Of a stretch of 64,000 nucleotides of DNA, positions 1 to 9,503 are shown piece by piece. The position numbers and the translations under genes are program-made. Each line of letters opens with the position of its first letter. The stretch's first letter is position 1. The notes beneath the pieces were generated by a model, which was given only the letters and a program-made list of their open reading frames with translations, had not been told where the DNA came from and did no database searches. The DNA lies in assembly GCA_964594075.1 (NCBI GenBank), contig CAZQKW010000006.1, forward strand, positions 1-64,000, read 5' to 3'. Origin of the DNA: CAZQKW01 sp964594075. GTDB taxonomy: Bacteria; Desulfobacterota; WTBG01; CAIYCZ01.

Positions 1-125
1 TATTAAGGACTCTTAAAAAGACTATTCTTTATGCACAACAAACCCAGAAGAAGCATAAAAATAAATCACAATAATGTAGCATCGGTGTTTGCTCAAATAT
101 CAAAGGGTAGGATAGAAGGTAGCAT

Positions 126-285
126 GTTAACTGTTTCAGACTATTTGGGAAAATAACCATAATCCATGCCATAGTTAACCAGAACGCAATCTAAGCCATT
201 ACCCTTTGAAATACTTTTAGTATTTAAGTTTTTTTGCGCTTGCACCACATGAATATTGATGTTAACTTTTAAAGTAAATGTTAAC
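126..285. promoter_or_regulatory. Cluster of four GTTAAC sites upstream of a sigma54 activator
   Basis: The first 309 bases hold no convincing gene. Four copies of GTTAAC lie at 126-131, 174-179, 261-266 and 280-285, with a further TTAACA at 291. The last two are 19 bp apart and lie just ahead of the activator start at 310. This density is far above chance for a six-base palindrome, so an operator, possibly autoregulatory, is plausible. No clear -35/-10 pair was identified. The role is inference. Confidence 0.35.
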
Positions 286-309
286 AGTATTAACAGAGAC
301 AGGGGCATT

Positions 310-1665
310 ATGGAAACACAATACGTAAGCCATGATCTGATTGAAAATATGGTTGACGGGCTTTTCACGGTTGACTGTAACCTTGTTATTACTCTCTGGA
401 ATAGAGCGGCAGAGGAAATTCTGGGATACAAAAGGGAAGAGGTGGTAGGCAAAACCTGTGCTATTCTTAAAAGTCCAAACTGCATGAGTAAGCATTCGGA
501 CCACAAACAAAACTGGACTTGTCCCCTTTTTTCTGAACGAAAAATTGTGCGCAAAAGGTGCATCGTTTTTGCTAAAGATGGAACCGTGCGACACATATTG
601 AAAAATGCTACTGTTCTCAAAGACCAATGCGGGGAAGTGATCGGCGGTGTAGAAAACATAGTGGATATCAGTGAACAAGTGGAAAATGAGCGCACCATAA
701 AGGCACTGAGACAGGAACTGAGAGGACGGTCATCTTTTTGTAAAATTGTCGGCAATCACTACACGATGCAGAACATTTACGAGTTAATTGATCTGGCAAA
801 AGATAGCAGTGCCACGGTGCTTATTCATGGAGAAACTGGTACCGGAAAGGAACTGGTAGCCCAGGCAATTCATCTCTTAAGCTGCCGTAAAAGCAAACCG
901 TTTATTAAGGTTAATTGCGCTGCACTTGCCGAAACATTGCTTGAAAGCGAGCTTTTTGGCCACGTTAAAGGTGCGTTTACCGATGCAATTCGGGATCGCA
1001 AGGGCAGATTTGAGGAAGCAAACGGCGGCACTATTTTTCTTGATGAGATCGGCGATCTCCCGCCTTCAGTGCAGGTAAAACTTCTTAGAGTGCTTCAGGA
1101 CAGGGAAATTGAGCGCGTGGGCGAGAATAAACCGATAAAAATTGATACGCGCATTATTGCTGCTACCCATAAGGATCTAACTGCGCTCATCAAGATGGGA
1201 CAATTCAGGGAGGATTTGTATTATCGCCTTAATGTCATACCGATTCATATTCCGCCTCTTCGTGACAGAAAAACTGATATACCATTGTTGGTAGAACATT
1301 TTCTGAATAAATTTCGCATGGAGACGGGTAAAAATATTTTTACCGTTGATGCTCATGCGGTAGATATATTAATGCAATACTGCTGGCCGGGAAACATACG
1401 CGAACTTGAAAATACGATTGAATATTGCTTCGTAACATGTCGCAACGATACCATCAAGACTCACCATATTCCCGAGCATATACTGAAAAGCAGTCAACTT
1501 GGAACCATTACGAAAACCGCAGCATCACATAAAAGAGAAGAGAAAATTCAGTTGGCGAAAGCGCTTGAAATGGCGTGTGGGAATAAAACCAAGGCAGCAC
1601 AGTTATTGGGTATAAGCCGCGTTGGGCTCTGGAAAAAAATGAAAAAACACCATATTAATGCATGA
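310..1665 (+). CDS. PAS domain sigma54-dependent transcriptional activator
   Basis: This is a 451-residue bacterial enhancer-binding protein. An N-terminal PAS domain (about residues 8-115) contains scattered cysteines, consistent with a redox or metal sensor. The AAA+ domain follows, with Walker A GETGTGKE near residue 173, the loop GAFTDA in place of the usual GAFTGA, and Walker B TIFLDEIGD near residue 241. A Fis-type helix-turn-helix occupies the last 30 residues (NKTKAAQLLGIS). The frame is open back to 256, but ATG 310 has an AGGGG upstream and begins where PAS proteins of this kind usually start. It stands alone on its strand, so the target operon is not shown by context. Family assignment is firm; the signal sensed is unknown. 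Confidence 0.9.
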   Translation: METQYVSHDLIENMVDGLFTVDCNLVITLWNRAAEEILGYKREEVVGKTCAILKSPNCMSKHSDHKQNWTCPLFSERKIVRKRCIVFAKDGTVRHILKNATVLKDQCGEVIGGVENIVDISEQVENERTIKALRQELRGRSSFCKIVGNHYTMQNIYELIDLAKDSSATVLIHGETGTGKELVAQAIHLLSCRKSKPFIKVNCAALAETLLESELFGHVKGAFTDAIRDRKGRFEEANGGTIFLDEIGDLPPSVQVKLLRVLQDREIERVGENKPIKIDTRIIAATHKDLTALIKMGQFREDLYYRLNVIPIHIPPLRDRKTDIPLLVEHFLNKFRMETGKNIFTVDAHAVDILMQYCWPGNIRELENTIEYCFVTCRNDTIKTHHIPEHILKSSQLGTITKTAASHKREEKIQLAKALEMACGNKTKAAQLLGISRVGLWKKMKKHHINA

Positions 1666-1847
1666 GAGAGAAAAACACCTATTTCCACTGCACTCACATC
1701 GTTTCAGGAGTCTTTTTTTCAGGTCTCATGATCCGTGGCTAAGATTTTAGCCGGCCTGTTTAACACGCCAAGAGCCGCGGGTGCACAACTCGCCGGTTTG
1801 GGAAAAATTAATGAATCGTGTCTTCTTAATTAGACGGTAACCGTAAT

Positions 1848-2906
1848 TTATGGTCTGGCTTCAAATACCAGATTTATCGGGGTCGCGGTTGCTCTGCGGA
1901 AACGGGTAAAACCTCCTGCCGTTACCACCTCTCGAATACGCGCTTCGCCAGCCTGCCCGCCAAGGACCATCTGCCCTTCCTGGGCTATCGCCCCGGATGT
2001 GCAGAGCAGAACGGATGCGCAGTAGAACAGCCTGCCAACCGGATTGAAGTTGTCTTCCACCTTATCGCCGGCAAATGGCTCAACGATCATCCAGTTTCCA
2101 TCCTCGTTGATTGCCTTTCGCATGTGCCGGGCAACTCCCACCGGATCACCCATATCATGCAGGCAGTCAAACATGGTAATTAAATCATAGTTTTCTCCCG
2201 GCATCTCTTTGGCGCTATATGCCTCAAAATGGACTCTATCAGAGACGCCAGCGTCTGCTGCCCGCTTGCGTGCCCATTGAATAGAAAGTTCATGATAGTC
2301 AAAACCGAAAAAACGGGAGTTCGGGTACGCTTGGGCCATAAGTATCGTTGATACTCCGTAGCCGCATCCCACATCAGCAACGCGGGCACCCTGTTTCAGT
2401 TTCTGCTCAACCCCGTCAAGTGCCGGGATCCACGAGCTGACCAGATTTGAAACATAGTTTGGCTTATAGAAACGTTCCGCGCCACGGTATAATTCCGGGT
2501 CATGTTCATGCCAACCCACTCCCTGTCCGGTGCGAAAAGCTTCAGCAATTCGCGCTTCAGAGCGAATTGCCGCGGTGGCAGCTTGAAATGCTCCCGGCAT
2601 GTAGACAGGGCTGTTTTCGTCGGCAAAGGCAAGAACCTGTTCCGGCGAAAGAAAATAACGGCCGCTTTTCGAGTCATATTCCACATATCCCCCGGCAGCC
2701 ATAGCAGGAAGCCACTCTGCCACATAGCGCTCGGCAGTCTTGGTGCGCGCAGCAAGTTCTTCGGCAGTGAACATACCTGCTCCGGCCATTGCCCGGAACA
2801 GCCCGAGTTTCTCGCCAATCAGCACCAGCGGCGCGTGAAATGTGGCGCCAATATCTTCTATAACTTTTCCGATTATTTTATTAAGTCTGGTTTCATCAAT
2901 AGGCAT
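1848..2906 (-). CDS. Class I SAM-dependent methyltransferase with N-terminal winged helix
   Basis: The 352-residue product has an N-terminal winged-helix-like region (about 10-85, including TAEELAART) and a Rossmann-fold methyltransferase domain with the SAM-binding motif VADVGCGYGVS near residue 180 and the later acidic motif LITMFDCLHDM. This two-domain layout is typical of O- or C-methyltransferases of the Rv2258c-like group; the substrate cannot be told. The frame extends to 2936, but ATG 2906 directly follows AAAGGTGAT, a good ribosome binding site, so that start is preferred. The next gene upstream on the same strand is an AhpD-like protein, 99 bases away. Confidence 0.85.
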   Translation of the reverse strand: MPIDETRLNKIIGKVIEDIGATFHAPLVLIGEKLGLFRAMAGAGMFTAEELAARTKTAERYVAEWLPAMAAGGYVEYDSKSGRYFLSPEQVLAFADENSPVYMPGAFQAATAAIRSEARIAEAFRTGQGVGWHEHDPELYRGAERFYKPNYVSNLVSSWIPALDGVEQKLKQGARVADVGCGYGVSTILMAQAYPNSRFFGFDYHELSIQWARKRAADAGVSDRVHFEAYSAKEMPGENYDLITMFDCLHDMGDPVGVARHMRKAINEDGNWMIVEPFAGDKVEDNFNPVGRLFYCASVLLCTSGAIAQEGQMVLGGQAGEARIREVVTAGGFTRFRRATATPINLVFEARP

Positions 2907-3005
2907 CTTATCACCTTTGTCTAAATTGATTGTCATTCCGGTCCCCAGTCTGGTAGTGTCTTTTGTTGTTACTGAGAGCTCACGCAGCGCGTCTATTGCC
3001 CTTTC

Positions 3006-3350
3006 TCAAGACGCATTGAACGCATCAAGCGCTTTTAAGACCTCTCCCACATGGGTAAAAGCCGGCCCCCCGCCCATGAGCACGGCAACGCCCGCGGCTT
3101 CCATTACTTCCTTGCGTGTTGCGCCAGCCTCGACGGCTTTCTGAACATGCAGATATATGCAGGGTGTGCAATGCTGCGCAACAGCAATGCCAAGGGCAAC
3201 GAACTCCTTTTCTTTGGTTGTTAATGCTCCCGGTTCCAGACTTTTGCCGACCAGCCCCTGAAAACTCTTTAATACCTCGGGTATGTCGCGGGCCATTTTC
3301 TGGGTTGACTTGATAAATTCTTTGAAATAATTCTGAACTTCATTTTCCAT
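3006..3350 (-). CDS. Carboxymuconolactone decarboxylase (AhpD-like) family protein
   Basis: The 114-residue protein is a single all-helical AhpD-like domain. The motif AVAQHCTPCIYLH carries the CxxC redox pair and following histidine typical of AhpD-type disulfide reductases, and the glycine-rich stretch near residue 85 (AVLMGGGP) fits the family. It probably works as a small peroxidase or thiol-disulfide partner; the exact substrate is unknown. A sequence related to AGGAG (AAAGGAGATTTTGA) precedes the ATG. It lies between a methyltransferase and the RND operon on the same strand and may be cotranscribed with either. Confidence 0.85.
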   Translation of the reverse strand: MENEVQNYFKEFIKSTQKMARDIPEVLKSFQGLVGKSLEPGALTTKEKEFVALGIAVAQHCTPCIYLHVQKAVEAGATRKEVMEAAGVAVLMGGGPAFTHVGEVLKALDAFNAS

Positions 3351-3463
3351 TCAAAATCTCCTTTCTAAATGTTTATGACAATAAAATTTCTTAGACTGCA
3401 GAGCCATCCAAAATTACTCTGTACAGAACAAAAGAGCACACACAGCAAATCAGAAGAAAAATT

Positions 3464-6400
3464 TTATAAGCCGTTATGAGATCCGCCGTCTTTCTTCATG
3501 CGGTTAACCAAATAATAAAGAACCGGTACCACCATTCGTGAAAACAGCGTTGCAGCGATTTCGCCTGCCATGAGGGACAAAGCAAGACCTTGGAAGATAG
3601 GATCAAAAAGAATTACAAACGATCCGACGATAACCGACATGGCGGTTAGCAACATGGGCCTGAAGCGCACGGCCCCCGCATCAATTACTGCCTGTTCGAG
3701 AGTTTCGCCTTCGGTGAGTCGCAGCTCAATAAAATCAACTAGTATTATTGAATTTCGCACTACGATGCCGGCGCCGGCAATAAACCCGATCATGGAGGTC
3801 GCAGTGAAGAACGCACCAGTAAGCGCGTGCGCGGGTATTATGCCGATGAGCGACAGGGGAATAGGCGCCATAATTACCAAAGGCGCAGAATAGGAGCGAA
3901 ACCAGCCTACCACCAGAATAAATATTAATATCATTACGACGCCGAAGGCAATGCCCATATCCCGAAACACTTCATACGTTATATGCCATTCTCCATCCCA
4001 TTTCAGAGCCCATTCTCTCGCCGAAAAGGGAAGTCGGGTGTAATAGGTGGAAATCTTATCCCCGCCGGGAGCGGTCAGCTTTGCAATCTGCCTATTTATG
4101 TTTATGATGCCGTATATCGGACTTTCCTCTGTGCCCGCCATGTCTCCGGTTACATAGACCACGGGATGAAGATTTTTATGATAAATTGGATGCGGCACCG
4201 GTTGTTCTTCAATGCGTGCCAATTCCGAGAGGGACACCAGGGTGCCGTCAAGAGATCGTATTTTTATTGAAGAGAGATCGGCAAGCGAGCTGCGGCTTTC
4301 GCGGGGGAACCGCAGCAGCAGCAACACGGCCTCCTTTGCAGCAGGATCATGCAAAAGCCCTGCAGGCTGGCCTTTGAGCATGGTTTTTAGAACTTCTTTT
4401 ACCCGTGCTGGCGGCACATTATTGAGCAGTGCCTTGTCGCGTTCGACTGCCACGCGGTATTCCACCTGCGGTCCCGTCATATACCAGTCCACATCAACGA
4501 CCGACTCTGTTTTTCGAAAAATTTCTTTAACCCGTGCGGCCAGTTCAATTTGTTTTTCATACTCGGGACCGTAGATTTCAGCCACCAGCGTCTGCAGGAC
4601 CGGAGGACCCGGAGGCACTTCGGCCACCTTGATGCGGGCACCATATTTATTCCCGATCTCAACCAGGCCGGGCCTGACCAATTTTGCAATATCATGGCTC
4701 TGGAGCGAGCGCCTGTTTTTGGCTGCGAGATTCACCTGGATGTCCGCTACGGTCGGCCCCTGCCGCAGGTAATAATGTCTGATGAGACCATTGAAGTTGA
4801 ACGGTGCTGCAGTGCCGACATAGAGTTGGTAATCCGTAACTTCGGGTCGGCTGAGCAGATATGTGCCCAACTCTTCAGCCACCCGGCCGGTTTGCTCCAC
4901 GGTTGAGCCTTCCGGCATATCAAGTATAATCTGGAATTCGCTCTTGTTGTCAAAAGGGAGCATTTTCACATACACGAACTTGAAATAGAATAAACAGCAG
5001 GCCAGGATAAACAGAAATACAACCGCGCCCAGGAACATCCACCGCCAGCGAATATCGTGGATGAGATGGCCCATTGCCCAGCGGTAATACTGGGTGAACC
5101 GGTCTTCGTGCGCATCGTGGGCTGCTGCCGGCTGTTGTTTCAGAAGATGATACGCTGCCCACGGCGTGATAACAAACGCCACAATCATGGAAAAAAGCAT
5201 AGCGAGCGATGCGCCGATCGGCATAGGGCGCATATAGGGGCCCATAAGCCCGCCGACAAATGCCATCGGCATAATGGCGGCAATAACGGTAAAGGTGGCG
5301 AGAATCAGGGGACTGCGCACTTCATTCACCGCACCGACTATAACCTCCTTGAATGGACGTCCGCGGTTTTCGGGGAGCGTTAGGTGCCGGACGATATTTT
5401 CTACATCCACGATGGGGTCATCGACCAGGATGCCGATGCAGAAAATAAGCGCGAACAGGGTTACGCGGTTCAGCGTGTAACCGAAAAAGTAGTAAATAAA
5501 GAGCGTGATGGCGAGCGTCACTGGAACGGCAATCATGACTATGATGCTTGCCCTGTTGCCGAGAAAGAGCGCTATAAGCACGCCGACCGCAAAGACCGCG
5601 ATAAAGAGATGCTTGAGCAGCTCATCAGATTTCTCCTTTGCAGTTTCTCCGTAATTCCGGGTAACGGTTACTTCAACATCTGCGGGGATAATGAATCCTT
5701 TAAGAATGTTTATTTTTTCAATTATTGCGTGCGCCAGGCTTGTGGCATTCTGCCCCTTTCTTTTAGCTGCAACAATGGTTATTGCGGGAAATAGCTTTCC
5801 CGGTTCAGCCGCAATCTTTTTTTCTCCGGCAGCGGGGCCCGAGGCAAACAGCACATAGTACTCAGGCTCCTCGGGGCCGTCAGTTATTTCCGCAATATCG
5901 CGCAGAAAAACCGGCCTGCCTCCGGCAACCTTGATGACGGTATTTGCCACATCCTCTCTGGTCTGAAAAAAATTATTGAGGCGCACCGGATAGGAATAAT
6001 TCCCAGAACTGAAATCTCCACAGCGCTCGGCCTGGTTCTGCACTTCCAGGATCTGCATGATGTCTGCAGGGTCAAGCCCCAACAGATAGAGTCTGTCAGG
6101 CTTGAGCATAACCTGCACGTGGCGGCGGGAGGTCCCCACAATAGCGGTTTCCGCAATGCCCGGGATATTTTTGATTTCGTCATCAACGCGCGTGACAATG
6201 GCGCGCAACATTTGACTGGTATAATTGGGACCCCAAAAGGTAAGGCTGACAATCGGCACGTCGTCAATTGAACGGGGCTTAAGCAACGGCATGGAGCACC
6301 CGGAAGGAATCCAGTCAAGGTGCTGGTACAGTTTGGTGTAGGTGTTTATCAGACTCTTTTCCGTTTGCTCGCCAACATAAAAGCGCACCACGCACTGAGC

Positions 6401-6709
6401 GTGACCATCAAGCGCGGTTGAATATATATATTCAACGCCGGGTATTTCCCAGAGCAGCTTTTCCATGGGCGCAATGACTCGGCTTTCAATCTCCCGCGGA
6501 GAAGCGCCGGGCATCTGCACGAAAATGTCAATCATGGGGACAACAATCTGCGGCTCTTCCTCGCTGGGGGTATTAAGAACAGAAAAGATGCCAAGCAAAA
6601 GCGCGGCAAGGATGATGATAGGAACCAGCTTTGAATCGACAAATGCCTGGGTGATCGCGCCGATAAATCCCGTTTCACGATGCTGCGGGTTAAAGTCAGA
6701 AACGCTCAT
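3464..6709 (-). CDS. RND family efflux transporter, inner-membrane permease
   Basis: The 1081-residue permease has the RND pattern: one N-terminal membrane helix (about residues 28-48), a large periplasmic loop, five or so helices around 360-520, a second periplasmic loop and a last helix group from about 905. The motif ASPREIESRVIAPME and the TM4 acidic pair in ILVDDPIVDVENIV are hallmarks of proton-driven RND pumps. It would expel hydrophobic or metal substrates through the adaptor and TolC partners encoded just upstream. Its start overlaps the adaptor stop by four bases (ATGA), showing translational coupling. The sequence is nearer to the HAE-1/AcrB-like group than to classic CusA, but substrate is not assignable. 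Confidence 0.93.
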   Translation of the reverse strand: MSVSDFNPQHRETGFIGAITQAFVDSKLVPIIILAALLLGIFSVLNTPSEEEPQIVVPMIDIFVQMPGASPREIESRVIAPMEKLLWEIPGVEYIYSTALDGHAQCVVRFYVGEQTEKSLINTYTKLYQHLDWIPSGCSMPLLKPRSIDDVPIVSLTFWGPNYTSQMLRAIVTRVDDEIKNIPGIAETAIVGTSRRHVQVMLKPDRLYLLGLDPADIMQILEVQNQAERCGDFSSGNYSYPVRLNNFFQTREDVANTVIKVAGGRPVFLRDIAEITDGPEEPEYYVLFASGPAAGEKKIAAEPGKLFPAITIVAAKRKGQNATSLAHAIIEKINILKGFIIPADVEVTVTRNYGETAKEKSDELLKHLFIAVFAVGVLIALFLGNRASIIVMIAVPVTLAITLFIYYFFGYTLNRVTLFALIFCIGILVDDPIVDVENIVRHLTLPENRGRPFKEVIVGAVNEVRSPLILATFTVIAAIMPMAFVGGLMGPYMRPMPIGASLAMLFSMIVAFVITPWAAYHLLKQQPAAAHDAHEDRFTQYYRWAMGHLIHDIRWRWMFLGAVVFLFILACCLFYFKFVYVKMLPFDNKSEFQIILDMPEGSTVEQTGRVAEELGTYLLSRPEVTDYQLYVGTAAPFNFNGLIRHYYLRQGPTVADIQVNLAAKNRRSLQSHDIAKLVRPGLVEIGNKYGARIKVAEVPPGPPVLQTLVAEIYGPEYEKQIELAARVKEIFRKTESVVDVDWYMTGPQVEYRVAVERDKALLNNVPPARVKEVLKTMLKGQPAGLLHDPAAKEAVLLLLRFPRESRSSLADLSSIKIRSLDGTLVSLSELARIEEQPVPHPIYHKNLHPVVYVTGDMAGTEESPIYGIININRQIAKLTAPGGDKISTYYTRLPFSAREWALKWDGEWHITYEVFRDMGIAFGVVMILIFILVVGWFRSYSAPLVIMAPIPLSLIGIIPAHALTGAFFTATSMIGFIAGAGIVVRNSIILVDFIELRLTEGETLEQAVIDAGAVRFRPMLLTAMSVIVGSFVILFDPIFQGLALSLMAGEIAATLFSRMVVPVLYYLVNRMKKDGGSHNGL

Positions 6710-7884
6710 TTAAGAATATCACCCTCGGATACGGCATGGATATCAGAAGCTACAATCACTTCCTGCGGCTCAAGACCGGACAGCACCTCCACCCACAGGT
6801 CAGCGCCCACCTGAGCCAGGTTTTCGGGGGAGACGTCGACAGCAGAAAATGTAATTTTATCCTGCAGCCGCGTTTTGTTGAAATACCTGCCAGTGGTAAT
6901 CATACGGAAGTGGATTTTTCGGTCGCTTCCCGCAACATAAACCGCGGTGAGGTCGCCCCGGCGCACTATCGCCAATACCGGTATAAGCAGCTTTTCCTCT
7001 TCGCCCAGGGGCCAGTGAAGTGAGCCGTACATACCGCTGTGCAGCGTCTGCCCTGACAGGTCTGCTTTTACTGTAAAACTGCGGGTGGCAGGGTCTACGC
7101 GCGGAACCACAGAAGCAAGAGGAGTGGTAAGATTGATGCTGCGGGACGGGATGGAAATCTGCACCAGATGTTTTTCGCCGTCGTGTTTAATAAGAGCTTC
7201 ATCCGCCGCTGCAACAAACCAGAAACCGGCATCTTCATTATCAAGTGCAATCAGAGGTTGGCCGGCACTGACAAAGGCCCCCGGATCAACGAAGCGTTTT
7301 ACCACCACACCGGCTGCCGGCGCAGTTATTTGAGCATAAGACAAGAGCGCTTTTAATTCTTCGTACTGCGCTTTTAATGCTTTTTCCTGCGCGGCGAGGG
7401 AGAGTTCCTGCTTGGCCACTGATTCATACTCGGCTTTAACGCGGTCGAATTCTTCAAGGGTCACTGCATCCTCTTTAATGAGCTGCGCAAAGCGCTTGAA
7501 CTGTGCCTGTGCATACACTGTCCGGGCTGCGGTTGCTTCCCTGCTGCGTCGCACCGCGTCAAGTTCCGCTTGCAGCGCCTCCATCTTGTGTTTCAGTTCC
7601 CGATCGTCAACGGTTATGAGGCGCGCGCCTGTGGTAACCCGGTCGCCCTCTTCGACATCCAGCGCCGTGATTGTACCGGAAATTTTGGATGACAGCACTA
7701 TGTGATTTTTCGCCTCAACCCGGCCCGGGAAACACCTCGTGAGGAGCACCTTTTCTTTAGCGGCGGTAATGGTTGGCGCAGAAACTGTTTTTCCTGCCGG
7801 CACTTGCTTTTCAGTGTTGCCACAGGCACTGAATAAAAATATGACTGCACTGCTGAAGATCAGCAGCTCAGAGGCCCTTTTCAT
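6706..7884 (-). CDS. RND efflux periplasmic adaptor (membrane fusion) lipoprotein
   Basis: The 392-residue membrane fusion protein opens with a lipoprotein-type signal ending in LFSACGN, so the mature N-terminus is probably a lipidated cysteine at residue 21. A lipoyl-like half (SGTITALDVEEGDRV, about 70-90) is followed by a long alpha hairpin (about 110-180) and the second lipoyl half (ITAPAAGVVVKRFVDPG). A beta-barrel and membrane-proximal domain complete it. It bridges the RND permease and the TolC-like channel. It overlaps both neighbours by four bases, so the three genes form a tight operon. Confidence 0.93.
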   Translation of the reverse strand: MKRASELLIFSSAVIFLFSACGNTEKQVPAGKTVSAPTITAAKEKVLLTRCFPGRVEAKNHIVLSSKISGTITALDVEEGDRVTTGARLITVDDRELKHKMEALQAELDAVRRSREATAARTVYAQAQFKRFAQLIKEDAVTLEEFDRVKAEYESVAKQELSLAAQEKALKAQYEELKALLSYAQITAPAAGVVVKRFVDPGAFVSAGQPLIALDNEDAGFWFVAAADEALIKHDGEKHLVQISIPSRSINLTTPLASVVPRVDPATRSFTVKADLSGQTLHSGMYGSLHWPLGEEEKLLIPVLAIVRRGDLTAVYVAGSDRKIHFRMITTGRYFNKTRLQDKITFSAVDVSPENLAQVGADLWVEVLSGLEPQEVIVASDIHAVSEGDILK

Positions 7885-9305
7885 TGCACGGTCCTTTCCT
7901 CTTCATGCAGGATGCCCGCCGCCCATTGAAGCTCTGCGCAGGCCAGCTGATAGTCATACAGCGACTGGAGATGCTCAAGCCGCGCCCTGCTCAGCGCAGT
8001 CTCGCTGTTCAAAAGCTCGGTGATTATGGTGAGACCAATTTTGTAGCGCTGCTGGACGATTCGCAGTCCTTCCTCTGCTTGGGTGACTGACCTTTGTGTG
8101 ACTTCGATCTGTGCCTGTGCAGTCGCACGGTTGTGCCAGGCACGGTGGACCTCATTAAGTATGTTCTGTTCAATTTCTTTCTCAATGGCCTGTGCCTTTA
8201 GTTCTTCTGCCTTGGCTTTTTTCAGCGCTGAAAAATCTCCCAGGCCGTTAAAGATATTGAAGTCTGCCGTAATCATGATCGTTACATTGTTCCCGTTTGC
8301 CCCGTGCATGCCTTCAGAGTCATATTCATAGATACTGTTAAAATTTAGTGCGGGCAAAAAAGTCATCTTATGTTTTTTAACGGTCATGCGCGCAGCTTCA
8401 CGGTTCATAAAAACATAGGTGCGCTCCGGGCGGCGCTCCAGCGCTGTCCGGTTCCAGTAAGCAAGCTCCTTATGCTCGCTATGAGGGGTAAAATCAGGAA
8501 AAACCGGCTGCCACTGGTGTTCGGGAGCAATGCCCATGGCGACATTGAGGTTTGAGCACTCGATGGCAATCCTGTTCTGCGCGGCCAGTTCTTCACGCTG
8601 CAAGGCTGCCAGATGCACCTGTGACTGCAGTACATCAGATTTTAAAACCGTTCCGGCGCGGAACCGTGAATCAGTAAGCTTCAGATTTTCTGCTGCAGTG
8701 TCCACCATTTTCTGTACCACCTTGTGTGCATCAATTGCCAAAAGCCATGCAAGAAATGCCCTCTGTACTTCAAAAAGAACCTTCTGGCGGGTCTGCGTCT
8801 CGGCAGCCGCGCTCATTTTTTCGAAAAAAGAAGCAGTTTTGTAATCAGCAAACTCGCGTCCACGGTTGAACAGGGGCTGGGTAAGGATAAACTGGGTTTT
8901 AATATTGGTATGCAGGGTGGGGTAGTTGAGCCGATGAATTTCAAAGTCAGTGGTCTTGAAATTCTGCTGGGCCAGCTTGTCGCTGAATACCTGCACCGGA
9001 TTGTCAGAACGCACATAAGCTTCCCGAACGTTCATCTGCGGCAAAAAACGGCTCCGGGTCATATTGACATCCTCGTGCGCGGCTTTGGTATCAGCGTGCC
9101 GCGCTTTGAGCAGGGGGTTGTTGGTTAGTGCCAGTTCAAACGCCTTGGTGATATTGAGCGATTCGGACGGGGATTGAACTTCTGCCGGCATATCAGGCTG
9201 TGCTGCGTGAACAAAGGCGATATTAAAAAACATGACGGTAACCGTGCTGAAGACAAAAGCAAGAATAATATGCAAGATATTCTTAGTGTTTATTATCTTT
9301 AACAT
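7881..9305 (-). CDS. TolC family outer-membrane efflux channel
   Basis: The 474-residue outer-membrane factor has an N-terminal signal peptide (hydrophobic stretch ending near FVHAA) and two copies of the long-helix TolC repeat. The copies contain NPLLKARHADTKAAHEDVN in the first half and RYKIGLTIITELLNSETALSRA in the second. It is the exit duct for the downstream adaptor and permease, with which it overlaps by four bases. The reading frame opens at 9326, but ATG 9305 is preceded by GGGGTGG at suitable spacing and begins the signal peptide properly, so it is preferred. Confidence 0.92.
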   Translation of the reverse strand: MLKIINTKNILHIILAFVFSTVTVMFFNIAFVHAAQPDMPAEVQSPSESLNITKAFELALTNNPLLKARHADTKAAHEDVNMTRSRFLPQMNVREAYVRSDNPVQVFSDKLAQQNFKTTDFEIHRLNYPTLHTNIKTQFILTQPLFNRGREFADYKTASFFEKMSAAAETQTRQKVLFEVQRAFLAWLLAIDAHKVVQKMVDTAAENLKLTDSRFRAGTVLKSDVLQSQVHLAALQREELAAQNRIAIECSNLNVAMGIAPEHQWQPVFPDFTPHSEHKELAYWNRTALERRPERTYVFMNREAARMTVKKHKMTFLPALNFNSIYEYDSEGMHGANGNNVTIMITADFNIFNGLGDFSALKKAKAEELKAQAIEKEIEQNILNEVHRAWHNRATAQAQIEVTQRSVTQAEEGLRIVQQRYKIGLTIITELLNSETALSRARLEHLQSLYDYQLACAELQWAAGILHEEERTVQ

Positions 9306-9503
9306 ATTCCACCCCTGCAACAACATCGTATTTATAATTTACAACCCTCTCAATGCTGCAACATGCCTACGGTTTGCATACACCTCGGTCTCAAGCCCCG
9401 TTGCCGCCGGCATAATTCTGCCTTCATGTTTATCCTGACAGAATCAACAATGCCCTCGCGTTATGCGGTACAGCCTCCATGCTCCTTATAACATTTTCGC
9501 TGA

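Noticed and set aside
141..755. 204-residue minus-strand reading frame opposite the first activator
   Set aside because: It is antisense to a well-supported PAS domain and has no recognisable features.
1666..1847. Intrinsic terminator between the first activator and the methyltransferase
   Set aside because: Only short imperfect dyads (for example ACGGTAACCGT) occur, with no T tract.
3006..3008. TGA stop of the AhpD-like gene as a possible selenocysteine codon
   Set aside because: Only four codons follow before another stop and the protein is already full length.
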